DNA of 64,000 nt from the NCBI GenBank assembly GCA_024734495.1, contig JALMQS010000615.1, positions 465,173 to 529,172 of the forward strand. The letters run 5' to 3'. The notes under the pieces were generated by a model. It saw only the letters and a list, made by a program, of their open reading frames with translations. It was not told where the DNA came from and did not search any database. Each line of letters starts with the position of its first letter. The first letter of the stretch is position 1. Below are positions 53,516 through 63,864 of this stretch, in pieces. This DNA is from Forficula auricularia. Taxonomy: Eukaryota; Arthropoda; Insecta; Dermaptera; Forficulidae. The position numbers and the translations under genes were made by a program.

Positions 53516-54399
53516 ATGGTCAAATATTGTATTCGTGTAGAAAATGTGTATTTTTTCTAAATATCTCTTGAAAAAAGAGCGGTCATATCAAGGGCCGGCA
53601 AAATGGTTCGCGGCCTTAAGACAATAAATATTATAGATCAAGTTTTGTAGAGTTGTTCCTTAGGACCGTAAGGAATAAATGGAATATAAATTTGATTTTT
53701 TTAAATGGAAGGTGAAAGGGGTAAAAAATAAAACTAATTTGTAAAATATTTTTCCCAATTTCTTAACAGGATAAATAGGGCGGATGGTAAAAATAGGACT
53801 ACATTGATACATACCGTAAAAATCAGAAAAAACAGATTTAATTATTGTTAGTAGTATTATTTTTTTTTAATCACTTTTTTTTGCTTTTGTAAGTCAGTTC
53901 ATTTTTAAATCAATATTTATGGTATATCTTTAGTTTTGATTTTATTAATTTTTTTGTTTAAATTGTTATTCTTCAAAAGGTTTTCGTCATAATATTTAAA
54001 GTTTTTATTATTATAATAATATTTTGTTGGCCAGTTTCACGGTTACTTGGTAGTTAACAGCGCCGCCTGTAGAATCGACGAGTACCTACTTTTCCCTTTC
54101 AATACGGTTGCATAGATTCTAGGGGCTAGCCAGAGATTTCATGAATAGATAATGACAGGCACATTTTCGACCATCTTTACTTGAAATAAAACAGTGGATG
54201 ACTTTTGCCAATGTGAAATTATCACGTAAAGTATAACTGTGCAAATTTGTGTTCAGATTAAAGGCGATAAAATTCTTATTTTTGCCCCCGCCCAACTTGG
54301 ATAGTTGATTTTTCGCCCAATGTTTCTTGATTCATTGAGTCTTAAAGAGAGATTGTGAGAAATTTTATTCAGTTCAGACAAAAGACAAAATTTTAAGAT
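53516..54399. other. Mixed DNA with a Helitron-like fragment
   Basis: ATGGTCAAATATTGTATTCG at 53516 repeats the start of the 14010/38110 blocks; the rest is AT-rich with no gene. A GC-moderate stretch at 54030-54130 has no recognised content. Confidence 0.45.
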
Positions 54400-54462
54400 A
54401 TTTTGATGAAGCAGTTTAAATTTCAAAAAAGAGAGATAATTATTACTATCTTTTTTTATTCA

Positions 54463-54507
54463 AAAACCAACACATTGGAGGTTTATTCCCTCCTTCTTCA
54501 GGGTTCG
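54463..54507 (-). ncRNA. Hammerhead-like motif, decayed
   Basis: The minus strand keeps AACC-CTGAAGA and stem II AGGAGG / CCTCC, but GAAACGTC is changed to AATGTGT, so it cannot be active. Stem I (AACC / GGTT) still pairs. Confidence 0.45.
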
Positions 54508-54878
54508 TAATCAATTAAATTGGGATTTGGCCATCATTATAATCAAGACTATAACACAAATTTTCCCTCCTTTTTAAATCCAATATGACATTCCCTTCTG
54601 TCTCTCAGTGACGGTAAAAATATTATACTGTATTTCATTCTCAGCTGAATATAGTGTAGTGATGATTCGGAAATTCGAGTTATACATATATATAATTAGC
54701 CGAATCCCCTCCCATATAATGTCACATTGGATTTCCTTTAATGAACTTTCAAAGTGAGTAGAATATTTTTTGATTTAAAAAGGGGAAAAATGTATTTATG
54801 TATGAATTACCAAATATTAAAATTTTTGTGAAAGTCTTGATTATAATGATGGCCAAATCCCAATTATAATTGACTACA

Positions 54879-54922
54879 GACCCTGAAGAAGGAGGGAATA
54901 AACCTCCGAAACGTCGGATTTT
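54879..54922 (+). ncRNA. Hammerhead-like motif, intact core
   Basis: CTGAAGA, stem II AGGAGG-GAATAAA-CCTCC, GAAACGTC, GG. All invariant core bases are present. Stem I is short (CC / GG). With 15102-15141 this is the best candidate for activity. Confidence 0.6.
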
Positions 54923-55070
54923 GAATAAAAAAGATAGTTATAACTAAATCTCTCTTTTTTAGTTTCACATTTATATACACATTCTATAGAATATTTGAAC
55001 TTTGGAATCCCTAATCAAAATTCACACAATTCACTTATCATTCCGTCTCCAAAAACTATTTCAATCTAAC

Positions 55071-56089
55071 AAAATTTAAGTTTTTTGACCCCCCCCCCCC
55101 TTCTCCCAGAGATAAATGAGTTGGGTTTATTCACTTAATAGCGAATTCAGTCGCGAAGGGGTGTTAAATGTTTGAAAATCGTGTGTTTCGCGAAATTAAA
55201 TTTTAGGGGATGTATATGTTCGTTATATTTATATTTATCACTTCAAAATAGAGAATTCGTCTCCCTCACACTTGAACAAAAACGTTTAATTTAGTCATGG
55301 TTTATTCTGGTCATATCTACAAAGGCTTTAATTTAATCTTGTCCTATTGATCTATATATTTCTTTTATGGAGGACATTCAATGTCTGGGAATATGTGCTT
55401 TTATAAATTAAATGCTTTTTTCATTCCACTTATTTTTGTCCGGAAAACTCACCTAGACCCAGCTTGAATTAAAACCATTTCAAGAGAATTCTATTAATGA
55501 AGATGGTAGTTTATGAGACACGTAATGAAATAATATAAACTTGGTTTTTTACTGTTGTAATATTTTCACCTATTTCACACCTTTTGAAATGATTGCATGT
55601 TTGAGTTTTAATTTATTATTATTAAAAAACCTAAAATGTTTATTTTTTGAAAAATAATCTAAAATTAATTTTATTCAATTTCTATATTGTCCGTTGAATT
55701 GGGGCAAAAAGTGAAGACTCGTCCGTGTTTTCAGCAAAAGTTATCAATGATAATCAAATCGTCAAAAATCCATTATAGAATGTATTAGATGGAAATCGAT
55801 GGCTATTTTTAAATTTAAAAGTCAACATGGACTGCAAATAGCTGGAAATGAAATAAAATTGTTTCATAGTTTCAAGGGGCAATTAAAATTAATGAAAATA
55901 TAAAGATAGAAGCCGATAGAAGTCTTGTAGTCCCTGCCTCGAGTTTAAGCACGTCAAAGACAAGTCTAGACGAGTTTTAGTAGAATAAAAATTGTTCTCG
56001 CTGAGGAACTAATATATTATTAGAAAAACTCAACGAGAAACAAAGATGGGGGAGAATATGGAATTGGAATAATTATTGAAAAAGAGGTT
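55071..56089. other. Unrecognised AT-rich DNA
   Basis: A C-run at 55087-55100; no gene or repeat partner. Confidence 0.5.
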
Positions 56090-56240
56090 TTTTTTTTATT
56101 TAATTAGTTTTTTCCTCTTATTAAAAACAAGGACTAAAAAGATGATCAAGGACAGTCGATGGTGGAGAAGTAATCTCCGGAGTCGAAGCTCAAATACAAT
56201 TTATACATTAATTCATGTAAAATAATTGGTTTAATAAAAT
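56090..56240 (-). repeat. GCTTCGACTCCGGAG repeat, copy 2 (inverted)
   Basis: Inverted match to 23470-23592 and 63865-64000, including the TTAATTAGTTTTTTCCTCTT tail side and the CATTAATTCATGTAAAATAA flank. Confidence 0.8.
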
Positions 56241-56409
56241 TTAAAAAAAAAAATTATTAGAAAAACTATTATTATAAAAAAGAGAATCTTTAGACTAACC
56301 TATTTCTAAGAACTCTCAATATATAAGATTTGAAATAACTAAGAATGCAATAGACAATATGTCATATCATGCTAGAATTAGTTTCTGACTCCTACCCTCA
56401 CTCACACAA

Positions 56410-56600
56410 AGTAGTATCCATTTGGGGCGAAGCGCCCCAAAATATATTTTTAAATGTTAAATTTGAAAAATAACGAAAATGATGCCGATGAAATTTGCAA
56501 AAAAAACAAAAACAAAAAATAAAATAAAATTTCCAAAAATGAAGGTAGTTTTTGGACAACATCTCATAATTGAAAAGTCACCAAGCGCCACTGATTTAAA
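56410..56600 (+). repeat. Repeat with perfect GGGGCGAAGCGCCCC hairpin
   Basis: TTTGGGGCGAAGCGCCCCAAA (56424-56444) is a perfect 9-bp stem with a 3-nt loop. The following AAATGTTAAATTTGAAAAATAACGAAAA and GAAAAGTCACC-GCGCCACTG sequence is related to 59440-59600. Hairpin plus satellite suggests a Helitron-like end. Confidence 0.5.
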
Positions 56601-57059
56601 ATATTTTTTCATAAAATCAATAATAAATCAAGCATTTTAGAAATTTTACAAAATATATCAGATCAAATGAACGATACAAAATTTAATCATCTAGTGTCCA
56701 TGGACATTTTAAAGTTTTTCGTTAGAGTTGAGTTTTAATACTTTAGATTTATGGCTGATTTTCAATTAAAATCGAAAAATGACTTTGATAATTTGATGGA
56801 AATTTTTTTTAATTATTATGGAATTTCTTTTGTTAATTTGATAGTACATGGGCTAATTGTCTAAAACGTTATAGTGGTCCCCAACTTTTTTGAGTTTAAA
56901 GGGGGGTGAGGGGGTCCATATAGTTATGGGTTCAGAATAGTTCCAAAAAAAATATGTGATACCCGGAAAAAATATGATAAATGGTGAGAGACAACATGGA
57001 ACATAAACTTGTTCTTTTACTGGTTTACTGGACCGTCGCTTAGAACACCAACACCAACA
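56601..57059. other. Unrecognised DNA
   Basis: The minus-strand 101-codon frame at 56853-57158 overlaps the start of the next repeat and shows no domain. Confidence 0.4.
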
Positions 57060-57640
57060 ATTTGCATGAGGGAGGTGAGGGAATGAGAATAACGAAACAT
57101 TATTGCACAAAAGTAGAAAAAATAACCTTATAATTTCCCATGTGAATGTACGATACATTTATTAATACTAGAAACACCCACAAATATATGATAAATGATA
57201 CATAAATAAGCGCTTTTTAAAACACGGGTGAAGGAATGAAGGTCCAAAATGTAAACTTGGAAAAAAAATATTTTTGATAGTTTTAACACTAAATCTCATA
57301 ACTCATAGTCCAGTCTGGCATATTTTTAGAATAGCAATAGTTGCCAACTTCTAAAAACAATAAGGAGGCGTTCACTATATAATTTGAAATTATGTTCTAA
57401 TTCTACTTTTACACAAGGGTGAGGGAATGATTCGTTTTTTAAGGACGAATTTAAAAATATATTTTGGAACATTTTCGTTTGTTGTGTTTAAACTAAATAC
57501 ACATTTATGTATAGCCAGTACTATTATGTATGAATAAATAATAAGATAGTGGACAGTTATAAGAAACTTTTCGGATTAGGTCTTTGAATCTACTATGTGA
57601 ATTTGGCGGTTGGGGCATAGTGAGGGAATGATTTATAGGG
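57060..57640 (+). repeat. Degenerate tandem repeat, GGTGAGGGAATGA motif
   Basis: GGTGAGGGAATGA or a one-base variant occurs at 57074, 57225, 57416 and 57620, spaced 150-205 bp, each followed by a diverged AT-rich segment. The period is loose, consistent with an old satellite-like array. Confidence 0.55.
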
Positions 57641-57827
57641 TTTTTACTTGAACATATAATTTTTATTTAATATAAAAAAGATAAATATGTTTTATAATTT
57701 CGTACGCCTAGGGATGTAGTTTCATAAAAATTCTTTGTTACGAAAACTTAGGATCCTATTTCACAGGAATCAACAAGGACATCAATTTCGATTTTTTGAG
57801 AATCAGCCTTATACATATACATGTGAC

Positions 57828-57928
57828 GTCACGAAGCTTATGACTCGCCCCTCTCCTTGTCACACGATGTCACACTTTGTTGACCCTCCCCCTCCTTAAG
57901 GTGTGACGTAATTTGTGGATTGGACCAT
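57828..57928 (-). repeat. GGNCCNTCCANAAATTACGTCA repeat end, inverted
   Basis: The minus strand reads GGTCCAATCCACAAATTACG, TCACACCTTAAGGAGGGGGA and TGTGACATCGTGTGACA, matching the 29384 repeat type. TGTGACGTCACG closes it on the left. Confidence 0.5.
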
Positions 57929-58662
57929 TTGCTAGTCAGTTCAATGATCTAGAAGATTTCTTCTTGTTGGATATATCATGATCTTTAGCTTGTTAGCTTA
58001 TCAAGCCCTCATTAATTCCGTATTTGAGTCGAAAAAAGCCGAATCGTTTGGCAGTCGCATAACGCTCAAGCCCATAAAAAGAATCTATGAAATATCTTAG
58101 AAAGTTTTCCACTTGTTGAAATCCTTTTCTTTTTTTCTTTTCTTCGTTTTCTCTCATTCGTAAACTTTACCGTTATTTTTTTTTATATTTCAAAAGAGCC
58201 ATATGTTGTCTTTGAAAACTACCCTTTTATAATATACTTATATTTATCTTTTTGAATCCTATATGACTCTCTAGATGTTTTTGCTTTCCAAACATACAAG
58301 TATCTCACAAAGAATGTTTCTTCTAAAAAAAAACAATGTTTGTTTTATTTTATTCAAGATTACTTACTAGGTACTTATATATAATTGATATTATTAGGAA
58401 GGGATTTAGAGGGAAAAATTTCAATAAAAATTAATAAAAAATCAATTTGAGAAAAATTCAACGACTATTATTATGAGATAATGTTGGCATGTGCAATTGA
58501 GTCTGGTTACAAATTTTAAAAATAGTATTTGTTGTGATTGGTGGATATATAAAGTAAAGAAAATTATTATTATTTTTTTTTAATTTAAAAATATACAATT
58601 CTAGGTAGGTTTCAAAAAAAAAGACAAGATGCTTATTTTTATCATGACTCTATATAAGGGGA
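57929..58662. other. Unrecognised AT-rich DNA
   Basis: Nothing recognised. Confidence 0.45.
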
Positions 58663-59225
58663 GTTCCAGGCCAAATCGGACGGTTTGAAAAATTTTAATT
58701 TTTGATTTCCTTCTTTTTTTGACATTTTTTATTATCCATTAAAAAACTCTTCTTCGTAAACTTTGAAATTTTTTGAATACCGGTTTAAAAGATATCGAAT
58801 TTCGGATTTTCGCTCATAACTTCTTCAAAAATCGTCCAAATTCAATTTTTTTTTTTACATACTTTTTAGAAAAAAATACAAAAAATTATTTAAAGTGTTT
58901 TTATATGCTATTTTCGAGTTAGAGAATTTTAATCTTGTTTTGAAACTTTATGTACTATTCGATTGTTTTGATAATTTTTTATTTTAATCTTCTATTCATT
59001 CTACAAATTTTAAGACCGGGTTATATGATTAATAATTTTTTTTTTTCGATTTTTTTAAGAAGTTACGAGCAAAAAACCTAAATTCGATATCTTTTAAACC
59101 GGTGATCAAAAAAAATTTCAAAATTTACCAGGAAGAGTATTGATCGATATTAAAAATGTCAAAAAATGAACGAAATCAAAAATTAAAATTTTTAAAACCG
59201 TCCGATTTGACGTGGAATGCCACAT
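58663..59225. mobile_element. Foldback MITE with ~170-bp TIRs
   Basis: GGGAGTTCCAGGCCAAATCG at 58670, GACGGTTTGAAAAATTTTAA and CCGGTTTAAAAGATATCGAA are matched inverted at 59045-59225. The ~200-bp centre is AT-rich. No transposase. Confidence 0.8.
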
Positions 59226-59859
59226 AAGTTTTCGCTGTGAACCCCTGAAAATGGGCTCGTACCCCGAAATAAATAGAGTCATGCTAACTGTCCTTTATTT
59301 TTGGGAAACCTACCTAAAAATGTATGTGTATTTTAAATTTTTTAAATTTTCTTACTTTATTATTATGGTACGAGTATACCTAGTGTTGTGCGGCTGCATT
59401 TCTAAAATTTCAAAACATTGAGTATTTTCATACCATCAAAAAATTCAATGTTAAATTTTAAAAAATAACGAAAAGTTTTAGAATACAGTATTTGTTGGAA
59501 TTTTGAAAAAATCGAAGAATAAAATAATATTTAAAAAATGAATTGTACTTTTTCTGAGCAGCATCCCCTGGCTGAAAAGTCACCGCTCGCCACTGGAGTA
59601 TACATATATTTTATTCAATGTTAAAATTTTCATAGGCGATAGATTATCCGCTATTAATTTTATCACAAAAGTGTAAATACAAAAGATGTTCAGAATTAAA
59701 AACTGTAGTAAATTTTTTGATACGTTCCTGTGAGGAGTCAAAAACTCCAAATTTGACAAATATTATAAGAAATTAGGATTTCACCGAGTTCAGGCTTTTG
59801 GAAATTTGGTGTAAAAATTTAGATTTAAGACGTAAAAGCATTATGTTCAAAAAGTATTG
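59226..59859. other. Repeat-derived DNA
   Basis: 59380-59600 is related to 56440-56600 (GAAAAGTCACCGCTCGCCACTG). The frame 59212-59421 is spurious. Confidence 0.45.
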
Positions 59860-60411
59860 GCTAAAAATTGGTGTAAGCCTCATGAGTTATTAGTCGTGAT
59901 AAATTTTAATCCGATTGAAATAAAGGAAGGGGGTGTAAATTAGTCATGTCGCAAAATAAATATTTTAATCGTTCATATCTCGTCCTCGGAAAGCCGCAAA
60001 GACATGAAATTTGAAACTTAAGCTATCTAGAGACTACAAGAAGTACCAAAAGATTTTGGCTACAAATAGAAGTACCCGAAGGTGATGTTTACGTATGTAA
60101 GAAGGTAGCCCCTGCGTTTCGCAACCATAAATGTCAGAGCTACGAAATTCGAAACTTAAGCTCGATATAGGCTAGAAGGAGTACAGCAAGCTTTTGCTTG
60201 AAATCAGAACACCGGAAGTGGACAATTACATGAAAGATTTTTTGTTTTTTTTTCTCAAAAACGGCAGTAACGATTTTTTTTTAAATTGGTGTACTTATCA
60301 AGTGTCATGAGTTATTAGTCGTGTATTGATTTTAATCCGATTGAAATAAAGCGAAGGGAGAGTAAATTAGGAGTGTCGTAAAATAAATATTTTAATCATT
60401 CATATATCGTC

Positions 60412-61078
60412 TATGGATCACTAGTCACAGTGGTATTACGGAAATGAGGACGTTGATAGGCTTGCCTGTTTAACCGATGGTATTCAACACTCATTTGATC
60501 TAACGCCCAATGAAATTAGATCAATCATCAGGAAGAGAATTTATAGGGATTGGCAGAATCTGTGGTCGACTTCAAGTATGGTAAAAGGTCGTCATTTCTT
60601 TAATGTATGTCCGAGAATCCCGATTCGTCCGTGGTTTGAAAACTTCAATCTTCATCGAAAACTAAAGGTTCATATTATTCGACTTAGACTAGGTCATGCA
60701 ACAACATCCTGCATACCTAACAGAATCGGCCAGAGAGATAATCCATACTGCTCTTGTGATTCTATTTCTATTGGTGATATTAACCACGTCCTTCTAGGCT
60801 GTGAGACACATAGACACCAAATTGATCGTTTATACATTAATATTAAGGGAAAAAATGATTTCCCCACATGCGCGGAGATTCTATTGGCATCTTTATGCCA
60901 AAGAGGTCCAATTTCAGATATTGTTATTAAGCACATAATATCCATTGGCTTTCAATTTTAATTCAATGATAACTATTTCTTTATAAATTTTGTAATACAC
61001 CTACTCTTCGTGAATCTGAGAAGACTGGCTAAATGGGCATTAGTTCCTCGAGGCCAAGCGGGTAGAAAAAAATATATT
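60412..61078 (+). mobile_element. 5'-truncated LINE with 9-bp target duplication
   Basis: An exact TATATCGTC lies at 60403-60411 and 61079-61087. The paralogous unit near 59970 (CATATCTCGTCCTCGG) shows the uninterrupted target. The 667-bp insert is the 3' part of a LINE of the RNase H-bearing type. It ends in A-rich sequence (GGTAGAAAAAAATATAT). Confidence 0.85.
60425..60961 (+). pseudogene. LINE C-terminus: RNase H tail and Cys-His motif
   Basis: W-I-T-S-H-S-G-I-T (60413-60440), then after a one-base deletion G-N-E-D-V-D-R-L-A, form the end of an RNase H domain. The remaining 178-codon open stretch contains L-R-L-G-H-A-T-T-S, N-R-I-G-Q-R-D-N-P-Y-C-S-C-D, and D-I-N-H-V-L-L-G-C, a C-x-C...H...C arrangement typical of I/R1-type LINE C-termini. 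It stops at 60961. Except for the frameshift it is remarkably open, suggesting a fairly recent insertion. Confidence 0.85.
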
Positions 61079-61160
61079 TATATCGTCTTCGGTAAGTCGC
61101 GAGCTCGAAATTTAGTGGCAAAAGTTACCGAGCTTCGCTCGATGCCGGTGCTCCAGCCAC

Positions 61161-62466
61161 TTTTTAATAAATGATCTCAACTAAAATATAACAGATAAAA
61201 TAATTGTATCATATTTAAATTTTGCATCGCATCACATTGCCTAGTTAAAATAGATCTAACTCGGACATAAATATGCTTTTATAGATCAATACAATTGTTA
61301 ACATGCTCATTTTCACTATATCGCTGTGACACGCTGGCTAACTCATTTTTGCTCCAATAGAAGCTAAGTCAATAAATCTGTTTTCACGGAGGCCGCATAA
61401 TGAAAATAGCAACGGGTCATTTATCCTGAATGGAAGTGGCGCGTGAGGCTGGCTGGAGCTGGAGGGGCGCAAAAGCAACAGTATTTGAGGGGCGCGGGGC
61501 AGCCCTGGCCCTTAGGGTCGTTTTTCCTACCTTCTCGCATAGAGACAATGCTCTCTAATAATTAATCCAGCATCAGAATTTATGACTACTTTTTCATGCA
61601 ATTGTTAGCTGGCCTATCTACACGTCGTCGCTTCGATTTGTGGGCCAGAGGACGTTCAGCCGTTATTAAATAAATACTTGGAACCCTGGGGGAGTAATTT
61701 CAATACACACCAACGCACACAAATAGAACAAAAGGCAGTATTTCTTCCGTTATGCACAACGAAAGCGAAAGAGAGAAATTGCTTAAAAATATGACCAAAA
61801 ATAAAATCATTTTTCTACCAAATGTAATTTTCATTGGCTCGATTGTGGGTCTCTAGAGGCAATATACTGAGATATATAATCGCCAAGGTTTTCATTTTCA
61901 ACTTCACATTTGTGTCTGTAAATTGTTTGACTTACTTCTCAAAAAAACCAACCCCTTTAGAATCATTTTTACTCTCTAAATTATTGTAAATATTTTTTAT
62001 TAACAGTAGTAGTATTTTTTTTTTAATATAAAAATATTATTTATGATTGAGGTATTTCGCGTTTGTGTTTATCCTTTTAACCACAATACAATATGAATTT
62101 CGGATTCCATTACGCTCTTCGTTGTTATTATATTCATTTTTAGAGAATACCTATATATTTTTGGAATGAATAAACATTAAGTTAACGATTCAGGAGGGTT
62201 CCTGGAATTTCGAATTCATTCATACAATTCAATTAACATGAAAACATGGAATCGTTAACCGAATAAATACAATGCTAATTTCATTTTAGCGCCAAGCCAA
62301 CGTAGGTGAAATGAGGCATATGATGTTGGCTAGTCTCACTTTTCAGCACCAAAGATCATTCTCACATAAATACATTTTTTACTTTTTTAATTCTAATCAT
62401 GAGAATAATTAAAACCTCATTGATAGAATATTTATGAAAACAAAAGATGGACTCGATTGATTATCA
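61161..62466. other. Unrecognised DNA, partly GC-moderate
   Basis: 61380-61660 is GC-moderate without a frame or partner; the rest is AT-rich. Possibly single-copy host sequence. Confidence 0.4.
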
Positions 62467-62640
62467 ATAAGTACCTGGAGCCAGCGAGCGATGCACGGTA
62501 ACCCCTGACCCCCCCCCCCCCCAAAAAAAAAAAACACACACCACGCCCCCACCCCCGGATCCCCCACAGCCCCCATCTCCTACACCTCCCACATCCACCC
62601 CACCCCGCACCCAGATTTTGCATTTCTATCTTTCTAATGG
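62467..62640 (-). mobile_element. Helitron/Helentron-like end with C-rich tract
   Basis: Inverted counterpart of 51035-51335: AAGTACCTGGAGCCAGCGAG, CGATGCACGGTAACC, then a C-rich tract (C15 at 62508-62522, A12, and CCCCCAC-type repeats to about 62610) and TTTTGCATTTCTATC. The minus-strand frame 62432-62623 is a low-complexity shadow. Confidence 0.6.
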
Positions 62641-62767
62641 TCTACATATTATGTGTATATTTGTTTACTCGTACACCAATTTGCCCCCATTCGTTCATAT
62701 TGATAAACATTATAAAAAATAAATAGGAAAATAATAATAAAAGAAAATAATCGTATAGGATCTGAAA
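62641..62767. other. AT-rich spacer
   Basis: Nothing recognised. Confidence 0.4.
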
Positions 62768-63493
62768 TCTATATAATAAAAATGAATTTCTGTTTCTTCG
62801 TAAGCGCAGATCTCTCAAATGCCTGGACCGATTTGGCTAATTTTTTTTTAAATGTTCGTAATAGTCCAATTCAGGTTAATACGTAAAAAAAATTGGAAAA
62901 TTCAGGAAAAACTAAAAAAAATTCAGGTTAGCCAACAAAGCTTGCCAAACAATAAAAGAACTAAACTAGCAAACTAAACAAGTGTTGGCGGCCCTGTTTG
63001 TAAGATTTTTGAGTGTTATTCATTCTTAATAGTTCTATCCACATTATCGTTGAAGAAGAATTTAATTCTTTTATTTTTACAAAACTAAGTACATTCTTAT
63101 TGTATAGATTATTTTATTTTATTTTATTTTCTCAAATTCTAAATATTTATTTTTTCCAAACTGATAAATACAATTTGATAATTATGGATGAATGAATTTT
63201 CAAGTCTTCTTATCAATAATAATACCTACATATAATATAACTTTTTTTATTTTCCCCTTAATGATAGCAAGTGGATTTTTAATACATTTTAAATATTTGT
63301 TTCATCTTATTTGTTATGAGTGTATATTGCAGTTAAATAGAATCTCAAATTATATCTATTTAAGACTTTATAATAAAACAATTATATTTATCCTCTGTAA
63401 CTAATAAAACATCAATAAAGCAGCCACGTGAGGGTCCAGGGGCAAAGCCCCCTGGCTAGCAAAAGGCCCGCCGGAGGCGGGCCTTGAAGCTAG
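62768..63493 (+). mobile_element. Complete non-autonomous Helitron, 726 bp
   Basis: The 5' end TCTATATAATAAAAATGAAT and the GCCTGGACCGATTTGGCTAA block near 62820 are typical of insect Helitrons. The 3' end has two hairpins, CCAGGGGCAAAGCCCCCTGG (63436-63455, followed by CTAGC) and AGGCCCGCC-GGA-GGCGGGCCT (63464-63484), and then GAAG-CTAG at 63490-63493. It lies between A (62767) and T (63494), the canonical Helitron target. No RepHel protein; the small frames 63013-63404 are spurious. Confidence 0.88.
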
Positions 63494-63701
63494 TAAAAAC
63501 ATAAAATTAAATAAGATTTGTTTCCAAGTTATATAAAAAAAGTAAAAAGCCACTTCAACCACTTTATTTGTAAACACACTTGTAATGTTATGATTTTTTT
63601 TTTTTTTTGGCTTTTCGGCCTTTTCTAACCATAAGCCAATTTACGATACTATATATTTTTAAAATTTTGTCTCTACCCCGGGGTCGGATTCAAAATTTTA
63701 A
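63494..63701. other. Unrecognised DNA
   Basis: T-run at 63595-63608 and a TTTTCGGCC word; no gene. Confidence 0.4.
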
Positions 63702-63800
63702 ATGTTATGATTTAGATGATGATTATGATTATGATTTAGATGATGATTATGATTATGATTTAGATTATGATTATGTTATGATTTAATGTTATGATTTAGA
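63702..63800 (+). repeat. ATGATT-type microsatellite
   Basis: Alternating GATTTAGATGATGATTATGA units with a ~27-bp period (63710 and 63737) built on ATTATG hexamers. Confidence 0.85.
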
Positions 63801-63864
63801 CACCTGTTAATTAAAAACAAACAAAATTTTTTTTTTATACAAATTTTATTAAACCAATTTTTTT

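Larger units (their letters stand above)
54400..55070 (-). mobile_element. TIR element with hammerhead-like motifs (copy 3)
   Basis: Inverted arms near 54430-54510 and 54875-54960 each carry the ribozyme-like module. GGAATTCCTTTAATG-like and CTGTCTCTCAGTGA blocks match copy 2, and the outer CCGTCTCCAAAAACTATTTC near 55043 is the inverted flank seen at 16665 and 29848. Confidence 0.65.
59860..61160 (+). mobile_element. Helitron-like repeat with ~412-bp internal duplication and LINE insert
   Basis: ATGAGTTATTAGTCGTG followed by TTTTAATCCGATTGAAATAA and AAATATTTTAATC-TTCATAT occurs at about 59880-59985 and again at 60300-60411. The second copy is cut by the LINE fragment 60412-61078. The end, after TTCGGTAAGTCGCGAGC, carries AAAGTTACCGAGCTTCGCTC, the hairpin shared with 51300 and 62470. 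Confidence 0.6.

Noticed and set aside
56853..57158. 101-codon minus-strand frame
   Set aside because: No recognisable domain, runs into the GGTGAGGGAATGA repeat, and Cys/Ser/Phe-rich by composition.
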